Assembly (NCBI GenBank): GCA_963573385.1
Contig: CAUYLG010026961.1
Span: 1-64,000, forward strand
Length of the DNA: 64,000 nucleotides
Direction: 5' to 3'
Source of the DNA: Cacajao melanocephalus
Taxonomy: Eukaryota > Chordata > Mammalia > Primates > Pitheciidae
Below the pieces are notes generated by a model. It had not been told where the DNA came from, made no database searches, and worked only from the letters and a program-made list of their open reading frames with translations. Made by a program: the position numbers and the translations under genes. Positions 1 through 9,855 of this stretch are shown one piece after another. Every line of letters begins with the position of its first letter. Position 1 is the stretch's first letter.

Positions 1-408
1 TTCTTTAGACTGTGTGCTCTAATGGCCCCTCCCTAGAAGTTTACCCTTCTGGGGCAGTTTTATAATCTGTCTTGTGTAAATTGGACTTTTGCAGGGAAAT
101 ATTCGTACCCATCTCCTGAGACTCACTGGCCTCGTTGGGGCTCGTTTGTATGTGACTACCCAAGCCAATAGCTCCTTTCATTCCATGCCTATATGGTAGT
201 CACTGGAGGTCATGCAGGCAGTGAGTGGTCCTATGATGCTGGTCGGTCGTGATTGGAATCCAGTACTTGGGAGGCCCTCTGATAAGATGGATCACATATC
301 CTGGGCACACAAAATTTCAGGGTACTAACTGAAAGATGTTTCCTTTCAGTACCCATTTTACCTGAGGGGTGCCTCAGGTTGAAGTGGCTGTAATTTTTTT
401 AACCAGGG
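1..408. other. Unassigned stretch upstream of HERV relic
   Basis: No open frame or repeat that I can name. Base composition is more balanced than in the AT-rich flanks and resembles that of the retroviral remnant that follows, so it may be retroviral leader or 5' gag sequence cut by the window edge. That is an inference from position and composition only. Confidence 0.3.
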
Positions 409-663
409 GTGCGGGCATCCCTTGTGTTCGATTTCAGATGGTGCTTCTATGCCCAAGCTCAAGTCTTCATTAAAAATTGGGACCAATTTAGCACACAGTC
501 TTTAAAGAAGAAGCGTCTTATTTTTCTCTGTCAAAGAGCATGGCCATATTACCCTCTACCAAATGGAAAACCTAACCCCCAAAGGGAAGGGAAGAAAACT
601 CAACAGTTTTCTTTGAGTTATTGCAGGAGGCTTAAGGAAGTACACGTCTCTGTACTTCCTTAG
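409..663 (+). pseudogene. Possible HERV gag matrix fragment
   Basis: An 84-codon open stretch contains the run LIFLCQRAWPYYPL at about residues 37-50. This resembles the tryptophan/proline-rich segment found in the matrix part of gamma-type HERV gag proteins. The residues after it become basic and irregular and do not follow the family further. It stands in the right order and orientation relative to the nucleocapsid fragment 180 bases downstream. The similarity is short, so this call depends mostly on context. Confidence 0.45.
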
Positions 664-846
664 AGGGTCAGTTAATACTAAAGGACAATTTTATTACTTA
701 TTCAGCAGCAGATATCAGGAGGAAGCTCCAGTAGCTGGCTTTGGGACCAGAGCAGAGCCTATAATCATTACTGAACCAGGCAACCTCAGTGTTTTATACT
801 AGAGACAAGGAGGAACAGGCTGAAACACAAGAGATCAGCCTTAGTC

Positions 847-1095
847 ATGGCGTTCAGGCAAGCAGACCGTAGGGGCTCAAATGAGGGAAAGGCTTGGGTT
901 AGCCACCGGTCTGGCAGAACTTGTTACCAGTGTGATCTGAAGGGATATTTTGTAAGAAATTGTCCCCAGAGGAATGGACCACCATCTCATCCGTGCCCAC
1001 TATGCCAAGGGAATCACTGGAAAGCACACTGCCCCAGGGGACAAAGTTTCTTAGGGCCTGAGGTGTCTGACCAGATGACCCAATGGCAGGACTGA
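847..1095 (+). pseudogene. HERV gag nucleocapsid relic with two zinc knuckles
   Basis: An 82-codon frame. Residues 27-40 have the spacing of a retroviral zinc knuckle (C-x2-C ... C), but the usual histidine position is occupied by tyrosine in CYQCDLKGYFVRNC. A second cysteine/histidine knuckle, CPLCQGNHWKAHC, follows about ten residues later with its Cys and His ligands present. In an intact virus the nucleocapsid binds and packages genomic RNA. The frame ends at a TGA (1093-1095), and what lies beyond it in the same frame looks like protease start. That is the gag-stop-pol arrangement of gammaretroviruses, where pol is reached by readthrough. The ATG at 847 is only the first in an open stretch; retroviral nucleocapsid is a processed product with no start codon of its own. 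Confidence 0.85.
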
Positions 1096-1122
1096 GCATT
1101 CCTGGAGCAAGTACCAGCATAA

Positions 1123-1410
1123 GCCGTCACCCTCACAGAGCCCCGGGTAAAGCTGACCACAGAGGTCCAGGAAGTTAATCTCCTGGACACTGCATGGGCT
1201 TCTCAGTATTTGTCTCCTGCCCTGGAGACTTGGTGCTTGTTAATTCCCTTCCCTCAGACTCTCCCTCTCTAGGCCCATCCTGGGAAAGACCATTTTCGGT
1301 CATTCTGTCCACTCCAATGGCAGTTAAGGTCATGGAAATAGACCCATGGATTCATCACACTCACTTGAAGCCTTGGATACCTCCTAAGGAAAGTCATAGA
1401 CCCTCACTCC
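1123..1410 (+). pseudogene. HERV pol scrap: protease start joined to integrase C-terminus
   Basis: In the gag frame after two stops, 1141-1200 reads as the beginning of a retroviral aspartic protease, with LLDTA where the catalytic D-T-G triad would lie (Gly to Ala). From about 1205 the frame changes, and residues beginning CPGDLVLVNSLP, followed by WERPFSVILSTPMAVKV and a nearby HLKPW, match the C-terminal DNA-binding part of gammaretroviral integrase. About 2.5-3 kb of pol is therefore missing between two adjacent pieces. The catalytic residue change, the frame change and the deletion each inactivate it. Confidence 0.75.
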
Positions 1411-1435
1411 ACAGCCTGAAGTTCCTTTCAAGAAT

Positions 1436-2512
1436 GAGAGTCTCTCCAGTAAATTTTTCATTTGTTATTTAAGTTTTTAGCTCCAGATTTTTTTATTTGT
1501 TTCTTTTTAGGTTTTCTGTCTCTTTATTTATATTCCCATTTTGTTTATACATCACTTTCTTGACTTTTTGAACATCTTCTTTTAGTTCTTTGAGTATTTT
1601 TGTGAAAGTTGTTTCAAAGTCTTATCTAATAGATTCATGATCAGATTGTTTTAGAAAGTTTTTGTTTATATTTTTCCTTTCGAATGGGCTATATTTTCCT
1701 ATTTCATTTATGCCTTATTTTATTTTGTTGAAAACTGTACCCAACACTTGAATCTAATAATGCAGTAATTCTGAATATATAATTTCCCTCTTTTCATAGA
1801 GTTTGCTACTGTTTGCTTATTTTCATTTGTGTGTGTGGTTTTTTTTTTTTTCAATTGTTTTAGGCTGTTTCTGTGCCAACGGCTAAACTGAGGTGTAAAC
1901 TTCAAGTGTTTTTAGGTATTTTCTGAGTCTCCTCTTTCCTCTGTCATGCTTGATAACTTCCTAATGTCTGTCATATATGCTGTTGATTTTAAATTTCCTA
2001 ATCTTTAATATTTGGCTCCTAAAAGAAGAAACAGAAAAACGAGGAAAGGAAAAATAGGTTCTCAGTCCTTTAAGTCCCTGAAAGTCATATCAGCCATGTG
2101 AGGAAGTTTGTAACAACAGAGTGAGGTGCAACAGTGGCTACCCATCCATTTTCCTTCAACTGTCTGATTAGAGTAGCTATCAGAAATTAGAGCACAAATT
2201 CTCAATATTTGGAAAATAGGGTTCCTTTTTACTCATGCTGGCTCCTGCAAGCTGCATGCACATTGCTCAAAAAGTGCATGGGGCTGTCTGCCACAGTGCT
2301 GGGGATGCAGGATGGGTAGCTGCTTCTGTGCTAAAAACTAAATTTGACCAAAACTCACTGCAATTTACCCTCCCATCCTTCCCCTGGAAGTAGCAAGCTT
2401 TGGTATAGAGACTCCAGAGTTCTCAAACAAGTACATCAGATATATTGTCAGTGTAATTCCTGTCCAGCTAGAGAAAAAGACAACTAGTGCTTCCTACTCT
2501 GCCACCTTTTCA
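1436..2512 (-). mobile_element. Old L1, 5' end (5'UTR and start of ORF1), antisense
   Basis: Read on the minus strand, 1440-1750 matches the L1 ORF1 region rich in AAAGAACTAAAAGAAGATGT-type coiled-coil coding sequence. 2490-2512 reads like the first bases of an L1 5'UTR (minus strand GGTGGCAGAGTAGGAAGC). The intervening kilobase has the GC-richer, patchy character of L1 promoter sequence. There is no intact ORF1. The divergence fits an L1M or early L1P subfamily. It abuts the HERV relic directly. Confidence 0.75.
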
Positions 2513-2784
2513 TTATTCTCTATCACAATTAGCATTTCATGGCATTAAATTCTTTTGTCACATATAAGTATCCACATGCATTTTGACTGGGATATGTGTT
2601 ATAATTCATATCAGAGAAACTAGGAAAGGGGAATCAAGATGTAGGTTTGACTGGGAAGACCAGAAAAGGGAGTTTAATTATGAGAGTGAATGCATGTGAG
2701 AGTGAATGCAGGTGAAAGCAAATGCATGTGTGTGAATGGTATGTGTATATCTATACAGTATTTAACATACCAACGATAGCTATA
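2513..2784. other. No recognised feature
   Basis: AT-rich sequence. The only structure seen is a loose repetition of GTGAATGCATGTGAGA-like units at 2684-2735. Confidence 0.5.
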
Positions 2785-2885
2785 CATATTGATTACCTAC
2801 TCTAAGCCAGGTATATAACATAAACATTTTTATTCAACTCATAGAATAACCTTATGAGGCAGCATTATTATTGTAATTAGTATTT
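2785..2885 (-). mobile_element. MIR SINE, 3' half
   Basis: The plus strand shows the reverse of the MIR tail: a degraded 'tactctaagccaggta', then a 'caactcat...taaccttatgaggcag' block and an ATTATTATTG run. All are in the MIR order with small gaps. Confidence 0.7.
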
Positions 2886-2889
2886 ATAA

Positions 2890-3155
2890 AATTTCAGCTT
2901 TTCATTTAGGTACAGGTACAATTCATGTAGCAATCCTAGGTAGTGAACATAATACTGAATATGCAGTTTTTCAAACCATCCCCTTCTCTGTCCTTCTGTC
3001 CTCTAGTAGTCCAGTGCCTATTGTTCCCATGTTTATGTCCATATGTGCCCAGTGTTTTGCTCCCACTTATAAGTGAGAACATGCAGTGTGTGATTTTCTG
3101 CTCCTGTATTATTTTACTTAGGATTATGGCCTCTAGCTCCATTTATGAGGAGAGT
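2890..3155 (-). mobile_element. L1 3' end fragment, antisense
   Basis: The block containing CACTTATAAGTGAGAACATG (3064-3083), followed by 'ggattatggcctctagctcc', is the hallmark antisense sequence from the L1 3' region. It is 5'-truncated and ends where MaLR internal sequence begins at about 3156. Confidence 0.85.
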
Positions 3156-3881
3156 TGAGGTTTGGAAACCTCTGCCTAAATTTCAGAGAATGTATGCAAA
3201 CACCTGGATGTCCAGGCAGAAGTCAGCTGCAGGGCCAGAGCCCTCATGAAGACCCTTTTCTAGAACGGTGCAGAGGGGAAATGTGGGGCTGAGGATCCCA
3301 TATAGAGTCTTCACTGGGGCACTGCCTAGTGGAGTTGTGAGAAAGGGGCCACAATCCTCCAGACCGCAGAATGGTTGATCCACTGACAGCTTGCACTGTG
3401 AGCCTAGAAAAGCCACAGACACCCAATGCCAGCGCTTGAAAGCAGCAGTGGGGCTGTACCCTGCAGAGCCACAGAGACAGAGCTGCAGAAGGCCTTAGGA
3501 CCCCATCACTTGCATCAGTGGGCCGTGGATGTGAGATGTGGAGTCAATGTGGATTATTTTGTAGCTTTAAGATTTAATGACTGTCCTGCTGGCTTATGAC
3601 TTGCATGGGGTGTGTAGCCCCTTTGTTTTGGCCTATTTATTCCATTTGGAATGGGAGAATTTACCCAATGCTTGTATTCACATTGTATCTTGGAGGTGAC
3701 AAACTTGTTTTTGATTTTACAAGCTCGTAGGTAGAAGGGACCTGCTATGTTTCAGATGAGACTTTGGACTTGGAATTTAAGTTAATGCTGGAATGAGTTA
3801 AGACTTTGGAGGACTGTTGAAAGGACATGATTGTTTTTTCAAATGTGAGGACATGAGATTTGGGAGGAGCCAGGAGCATTA
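3156..3881 (+). mobile_element. THE1/MST (MaLR) internal sequence, 3' part
   Basis: It follows the THE1/MST internal consensus closely to the 3' LTR: 'gatgtccaggcagaag', 'ggggcactgcctagtgga', 'ttttggcctatttattcc', 'gagttaagactttgg', then 'gatttgggaggagccagg' immediately before the LTR. This part of MaLR elements has no functional gene, so the short frames on both strands are incidental. The 5' portion is missing, replaced by L1 sequence. Confidence 0.9.
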
Positions 3882-3967
3882 TGATCTGTTTTGGCTCTGT
3901 GTCTCCACCCAAATGTTATATTGAATTGTGATCCCAAGTGTTGGAGGTCCATGCCTGGTGGGAGGTG

Positions 3968-3971
3968 ATTG
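3968..3971. repeat. Target-site duplication ATTG, left copy
   Basis: It matches 4705-4708. Joining the flanks across one copy restores the continuous MaLR LTR sequence 'gaggtgattggatcatggg'. Confidence 0.85.
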
Positions 3972-4704
3972 TGCGGGAATTTGTTCTCTTTCCGGGTCCA
4001 CAAGGGGGCGTAGTTTTAAGGGCAAGAACTTCCCAGCACCATGCCCCGCTCCCAATTCTCTCCATCTGGGAGATTTAATTGTATTTGTTTAAATTTTCAC
4101 GAGCGCAAGAGAGGGTCAAAAGTCAATCACTCCAGCGGAAGTTTCAAGGACCTCCTTTCATTGGACAGAGAACTTGGAGAAAGTGAGGGTTCCTCCCAGG
4201 TTAAAAGTCCCCTTCTTCCACACCCCTTCAGACTCCATTTTTGGATCCCCTTTCATGAACACGCCCTTCATGGAAGCTGTCTTTCTCACTCCTGGATTTC
4301 CCCACCGGAGTCCCCTTCCACACTCTCTCATGGAAGCCTGTCTTCCTCTCCTAAACTCCATCTCTCTCTCAGTTCCCTTCCACTCAGTGTGGAAGCTGCT
4401 TTCCTCTCCTGAATTCTGTCTTTCTGGATTATCTCACTCAGTGTGAGAGGAGCTTTCCTTCTCTGGTTTTCCCCCTCTGGGAACCCTTCTCACTCAGTGT
4501 GAGAATGGCTTTTCCTTCTTCTCACTCAGTGTGAGAGCTAGCTGTTTATTTCTCTCTACCTAAATAAATCACTTTCTGCAAACTTTTGAGTCTGGTGTTT
4601 ATGAGCACACCTGGTCCCCTCTCTCATTCTTGAGAGAGCAGGAGACCAAGAACCTTGGAGAAACGTCATCTCAGAGGAGCTGAGGGCTCCCCTGAACCCC
4701 AACA
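3972..4704 (+). mobile_element. Complete solo LTR (class I ERV) nested in a MaLR LTR
   Basis: It starts with TG (TGCGGGAATTTG) at 3972 and ends with CA (CCCCAACA) at 4704. It is flanked by the direct repeat ATTG at 3968-3971 and 4705-4708, so both edges are exact. Four-base duplications are usual for gamma-type ERVs. A poly(A) signal AATAAA lies at 4563-4568, followed by CTTTCTGCAAACTTTTGAG, which resembles the end of R, with about 110 bp of U5 after it. The U3 part is CT-rich and carries repeated ACTCAGTGTGAG modules. No internal viral sequence remains, so it arose by LTR-LTR recombination. I cannot name the family with confidence. Confidence 0.85.
4380..4537 (+). repeat. Imperfect repeat modules inside the LTR U3
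   Basis: Four copies of CACTCAGTGTG(A/G) at about 4381, 4436, 4490 and 4523 are each followed by a CTTTCCTTCTC-like pyrimidine tract. Two looser copies of CATGGAAGC(C)TGTCTT precede them at 4269 and 4330. The units are about 30-55 bp, as in directly repeated enhancer blocks of retroviral LTRs. Confidence 0.7.
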
Positions 4705-5011
4705 ATTGGATCATGGGGGTGGTTTCTAATGGTTTAGCACCACCCTCCTAGTGCTGTCCCCATGATGGGATTCTCATGAGATCTGCTTGTTTAAAATTGT
4801 GTAGCATATTCCCTGCTCATGCTCTCTCCTGCTCTACCATGGTAAGATATGCTTGCTTCCCCTTCCCTTCTGCCATGATTGCAAGTTTCCTGAGGGGTCC
4901 TGGCCATGCTTTCTGTACAGCCTATGGAACTATGAGTTGATTAAACATCTTTTATTCATAAACTACCTAGTCTCAGATAGTTCTTTATCAGAATGAGAAC
5001 AGACTAGTATA

Positions 5012-5689
5012 GATACTTTCACTTTGGGCCTTGATGGTTTAACTTGTATCAGATTGATCCTACCATAAGGGCCATTACAGAAAATGCACAAATCATCACC
5101 AATACAACTGCCATCACCCTCACCAACAGTGAAGACATCAGAGAGTAACCAAGGTAGTCGGAAGTTTAGTAGCCAACATTTTTGAGCAAAGAAAATGCAA
5201 TGATGAGATTCCAGTATTCTTGTTTCCTTTCCATTTCTGGTACTGACTGGTAACAGTAAGTTGTACTAGGCAATAAGTAAGACAGAAATCTAATTGGTAT
5301 AATGAAAGAACTAAGCTTCAGATATATAAAGGAAGAATGCTTTTAGGACACTAAGACTTAAGAGAAAGAATAATGCAGATAAGCCCAATATTTTATGGTG
5401 CTTTTTCTCTAGAACAATTCTCTGTTTTTTAAGCTGCTTGAGGACAAAAGGGCAAGAAATTTGGAAGCGAAGCAGGAAGTACTATTCGAGAGCAATAGGT
5501 AAGTGGATTATTTTCTTGTTTCCTGCTGTTGGAGATTTTTTTTTAATAGAATTTAGAGCTTGTTGAGAAAAAAAGCAACTTTATAAGCAACTCAGGTTTT
5601 CAGGTGAACCTAGACAAAACTAAACTCCAGTAGTAAGGGCAAACTGGAAAAGCCAAAAGATAATACACAATGTAAATATCTGCAGTTAA
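5012..5689. other. No recognised feature
   Basis: AT-rich unique sequence, with no open frame or repeat that I can support. Confidence 0.5.
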
Positions 5690-5990
5690 TTCAGATACTA
5701 GAGTTATAAAACTAGGACTTTATAATATATGTGATTAATATGTTCCAAAAATTGAGAAACTATATATTTATTTCCCAGTGAAACTAAATTAATAAAAAAA
5801 TAAAATCAAGTTTATAGCTGAATAAATAAATTGAATTTACTTAATATTATTCATAAATTTAATATGAATAAAATAAATTGAGTTAGTAGCAGTTTAGTCA
5901 TAGCAGACCACAGGATTAATTACCTAGAATGTAGTTCACTGGAAAATCCTAATGAGGAAAACAATTTAAAAAATCTACAAAAAACACAAC
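5690..5990 (+). mobile_element. Possible degraded L1/HAL1 ORF1-region fragment
   Basis: The segment around 5880-5960 (GTAGCAGTTTAGTCATAGCAG then 'attaattacctagaatgtag') has the order of an L1 ORF1 coding motif ('agcagattagacacagc ... gaaattacccagaatgcag'). A-rich sequence surrounds it. The match is weak. Confidence 0.35.
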
Positions 5991-6039
5991 CATACCTAAA
6001 TATAAACAAAACATATGTGAAAAGCAAAGAAAATGTATT

Positions 6040-7829
6040 TTTTCCTATTAGCAGATAAATTAAAATCAGGATGTGAAGTTCCAATTACCTTCTCAAGATT
6101 CCAGAAAAGTTAACCAATTCCTTTACATGAAAGTTATCAAGGACTCTTAAAGATTTTTATGAAGGCTTAGAAAGAAGATGACAGCTGAAGATAAAAGCTT
6201 CATCTTTTCAGATAATACATAAACAAATGTGAATAGAATGCTGCTAGAACTATAGATGGTAAAACCTGTTCTAATTATTTTTCAGACTGAAAGGTGGAAC
6301 ATGTTATCAGACAATGGCGAAAAGGTAACCCTTGTTACAAAGCGGCAATAAACTTGGCTGAAGTGTGTTCATATTCTAGTGTTTTGTGGAAGGCAGAAAT
6401 GATGAGCAATGAAATTGTATGTATGGCTGAGTAGATTTCTAAACAAAGCATTGAATTAGCTGCTTGGTTCATCAGTATTGCTTATAATACATTATGAGAA
6501 AAGGAAATGATTGAAGAAGAAATTGTTAAGCAATAATAGACCAGAACTTTAAATTTGGAAAATTCTCAGCCTATTCATACCGTAAAACATGAGAAAGTCT
6601 ACTTCAAAGAAACCACTAAATATATGGCTTATAAAATTATGTGAGTTTTGTCTTACTATGTTTGTGCTCCTATCTCCTATAACAGAATACCACAGATGGG
6701 TAATTGATAAAAAACAAAAAGTTTATTTCTCACACTTCCGGAAGTTACAAATCCAGTATCAAAGCACTGATATTTGGTGTCAAGTGAGGGCTGCATCCTT
6801 TAGAGGGGAGGACTGCTGTCCCACATGGTAGGAGGTGGAAGGGCAAGAGGAGACAAAAGCTGTGTTCTCACATGGCAGAAGAGCAGAAGAGAGGAACTTA
6901 CTCCTGCAAAGCTTTTTCATAGCAGCATTAATTTATTCATGAGGGCAGAGCCCTCATGACCTAAACACCTCCTACATGGTTGCACCTCCCAACACCATTT
7001 TATTTCAGATCAAGTATACAACATAAGAGCTTTGAAGGACACATTTAGACCATAGCCAGTATGGACCATTGATTTAATCAGAAACCCCACATGAAAGCTG
7101 TGTTTGAGCTAAAAGGAATGGAGATAGGGCAGAGTTTAAAAAAAGTTGTTCGGCTTCTTGGATTTCACAAGATGTGACCAGAGAATTACTTGGCTGCTAT
7201 TGTCACTGTTCTACAAGACAAGGAAATAATGTCCCTAAAGGTGATTCAGAGATTTCAACACAGAAAATCTGCATTTATGTTGAACTACATTCAACACAAA
7301 TCACGGGGATGGGTCTACCCAGAGACATGAGGGAACAATCCTACCTGGCAGTGTCACAGCATGGGTGCAGCTCCTGCAGAGCCATAGGGCTGACACTGCC
7401 ACCCCAGTGTGCATGGAAGGTAAAGCATTGGGTTGACGAGGATTATTCGCAAGGTTTTAGATCTAAGGCAGTTTACCTTGTGAGGTTTTGTGCTTGTTTG
7501 AGACCCACTACTCATTCTTTTTTTGCTTTCAGAATGAAAATATATCTACTACTGTTTGTTATCATTTTATTTTGGAAGCACATAACTTGTCACATAATTC
7601 CGTGCTTCCAAAATATAGTGATGGAACAGATGCACAGCTGGAGGGAAGTTTTTGCCTCAGGATAAATCATACCTCAAGTTTCACATGTACCTGATTTAGA
7701 TGATGGTTAAATGAGTGTATTGATTTTAGATTTTAAGGTTGATGCTGAAATGATTCTGGGGCTGTTGGGATGAAATGAATGTATCTGGAATATGAGGAGA
7801 ATATGAATTTTGGGAGGCTAGGGGCAACA
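6040..7829 (+). mobile_element. MaLR (MLT1-like) internal region, interrupted
   Basis: 6250-6640 follows MaLR internal sequence: 'gtaacccttgttacaaag', 'cttggctgaagtgtgttc', 'tctagtgttttgtggaaggc', 'gatttctaaacaaagca', 'tttggaaaattctcagcct'. It continues after the antisense insert at 6649-7058 and runs into an MLT1-type LTR at about 7830. The 163-codon open stretch at 7174-7665 lies in a part of the element not known to code, and I treat it as chance. The 5' limit is uncertain. Confidence 0.7.
6649..7058 (-). mobile_element. MLT1/MST-type LTR in antisense, nested in MaLR internal
   Basis: On the plus strand it begins TGTCTTACTATG and ends CCATAGCCA. In between are the inverted hallmarks of this LTR class: 'acagaataccacagatggg', 'tttatttctcacacttcc', 'ctcacatggcagaagagc', 'attcatgagggcagagccc', 'ctcatgacctaaacacctcc'. 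MaLR internal sequence resumes on both sides. No exact 5-bp duplication could be read. Confidence 0.85.
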
Positions 7830-8206
7830 TAATATAGACTGGATGTTTGTTTCCTTTCAAATGCATATGCTGACATCCTAATCCCAATGTGATGATATTT
7901 GGAGGTAGAAACTTTGAGAGATAATAAAGTTGTCAGTGTGGAACCTTTGTTCTAGGATTAGTACCTTTATAAGAAGAGATAGTAGAAGGCTTGCTTACTC
8001 TATTTCTGTCTCTCCCTCTCTCCCTTCCATGTGAAGGGTGTCCATCTGCAAACCAGGAAGAGGAACCTAACCACAGGGGAACCTAAGAAAACTGAATTGG
8101 CCAGCACCTTGATTTTGAACTTCCCCGTGTCCAGAAGTATAATAAATAAATTTTCCTTGTTTAAGCCACACCCTCTATGGTATTTTTGCTATGGCAGTTC
8201 AAACTA
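7830..8206 (+). mobile_element. MLT1-type LTR (3' LTR of the preceding MaLR)
   Basis: It shows the ordered MLT1 landmarks: 'tatagactggatgtttgt', 'atcctaatcccaatgtgat', 'acctttataagaagagata', 'ctctcccttccatgtga', 'ccatctgcaaaccaggaag', 'aataaataaattttccttg' (poly(A) signal region), and the end 'cagttcaaactaagacaag'. Same strand and directly adjacent to the internal region, so it is its 3' LTR. Confidence 0.9.
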
Positions 8207-8409
8207 AGACAAGTTATGTTTTATGAAGATTAATTATAATCAGGCCAGAAAATTAGTTGACTTTGCATAGCATTGTACATAGAATTAAAATTCTCCTTGC
8301 AATGAGTAACATCCAACATGAGAATTGCTAGTCATTAAGTAGTTACTAGGGAATTCTGCCTTTTGATTGTCTTGTTTAATGTAAGGGAGAAATAGAGATT
8401 ATGTAATCA

Positions 8410-9855
8410 TATGTTGGGTATTTTTACTATCAATTCCTTTTTGTTCAATGTATACAATGTAATTGCTTGTATATTCAGAAATATTCATAAACTCTTTTGA
8501 GAACATAATTATTTCCCTTTCATTTTGTGGGGGTTTGTTTTATGTATAACAATAATAGCTAAACAAGAAAAGGTGGGTATTTTTTACCCTTTACTAATAA
8601 TTTTTACTTTCTTTTTTTTTTTTTTTTTTTTTTTTTGCTTTGCCAAGCTTGCTAGGATACTGTTTAATTTGAGTGATGATTGTTACATGCATGAATACTT
8701 CATTTTTGATTTCAAAAATAATGATGATGTTTTATCAAGTGTAATGTTTGTCATTATATTTTCGTGAAAAATGTTTTATTCATAGATATATGTTGAATTT
8801 TTCAACATTTCTGCATCTGGTAAAGTGTCAGATTTTTCTTCTTTAATATGTTAATGTATTGATTCACTTTCTGAAGTTCACTTGGCCATACTGTTGTATA
8901 CTTTCAACATGATGCTGGATTGAGTTTATTTATGCATTATTAGAATATTTTCATACATTTTTACAATAGAACTTGGACTATAATTTTTATTTGTCAATAA
9001 TCTCTTTTATTGTCATTGTTGAGTTTTGTTATGAAACTGATGAGAACCTGGTAAAATTAGTGAACATGTTTGCTTTATTACTTGGAAGAGCTGATACAAA
9101 ATTACAATTATTTGTTCCTTATATGTTTGATAGAACCTATGTCAAAACCATCTGGAAATCAAATTCTCTGTGAAAAAATTTTAAATTATTGATTCAAATT
9201 CTTACTTTGCAGTTCTGTTTTTATTTATGTTCAGCAATTCTATATTTAGAAGATTTGGTCCACTTTAACAAATTTCAAAACTATTTGTAAAATTGTTTAT
9301 AATCTTATCTTTTTTATAACTTCCATATCTGTAGAGTGATATTCCCTTTAATTCCTGATGTATTTTTTGTGCAGTTTCTCTCTGTCTTAATTGGTGTCAT
9401 CAAAAATGACCAGTTATCAATCTTTTGGAAGAACTGACTTTTGGGGGAGGGGAAATCACTATTTTTTTTTATTTTTACAGTTCATCTTGTTAACTTCTGT
9501 TCTAGTGATTATAATTTCTGTTTTTTAAAAATTTCTTAAGTATTTGGTGTTAAACTTCTATTTGCTTAAAACAAAGATTTAGTCCACAAAGTCACTGGAC
9601 TTCTTCTCTTCTAATATATACCTCCAGTGTTTAAATTTTTCTAGTTCCTATTTTAGCTGTATGACATATTCTTTGTGACAACTAATTTAATAATTTTTCA
9701 GTTCAAAAATGTTGATAAGTTGTGTTTGTCAAGTAATTTTTTCATTTTCTAAGTAGTCAAATGTATTAGCATTAAGTTGTTCTTTTTTTATGTTTATAGA
9801 ATTGGTAATTATGTATTTTCTATCATTTCTGACTTTGATAATTTGAGTAAGCATT
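8410..9855 (-). mobile_element. Old L1 ORF2 segment, inverted
   Basis: The plus strand reads as antisense L1 reverse-transcriptase region: 'tttaatatgttaatgtattgattcac' at about 8842, 'caaaaccatctggaaatc' at 9143, the 'ttggaagaactgacttttgg' block at about 9425, and the trailing 'tctgactttgataatttgag' at 9828. It is heavily diverged. It meets a sense-strand L1 3' end at about 9856 (see findings). A T-tract at 8611-8636 interrupts it. Confidence 0.7.

Larger units (their letters stand above)
409..1425 (+). mobile_element. Class I (gammaretrovirus-like) HERV relic, internally deleted
   Basis: The order of recognisable pieces is a possible gag matrix fragment (409-663), gag nucleocapsid (847-1095), a scrap that looks like the start of protease (about 1123-1200) and the C-terminal part of integrase (about 1200-1410). 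Capsid, most of protease, reverse transcriptase, RNase H and the integrase core are absent. No LTR, primer-binding site or env is seen next to it, and an antisense L1 begins at about 1436. Several frames and stop codons are needed to follow it, so it is dead. The double zinc knuckle and the type of integrase tail place it among gamma-type HERVs; I cannot fix the family. Confidence 0.8.
3882..5011 (+). mobile_element. MaLR (MST/THE1-type) 3' LTR, split by another LTR
   Basis: It begins TGATCTGTTTTGGCTCTGTG and ends near GAACAGACTAGTATA. It carries the family's internal landmarks: 'tctcatgagatctg', 'accatggtaagatatgcttg', and the pre-terminal 'ttattcataaactacctagtctcagatag'. The host LTR is about 400 bp once the 733-bp insert at 3972-4704 is removed. 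Confidence 0.9.

Noticed and set aside
4041..4446. Overlapping 123- and 90-codon frames rich in Ser, Pro and Leu
   Set aside because: Both fall in the CT-rich U3 of the nested solo LTR. Pyrimidine-rich repeats explain the composition.
7174..7665. 163-codon plus-strand open frame
   Set aside because: It lies in the 3' part of a MaLR internal region that is not known to code. It has no recognisable domain and continues element text with no codon signature.
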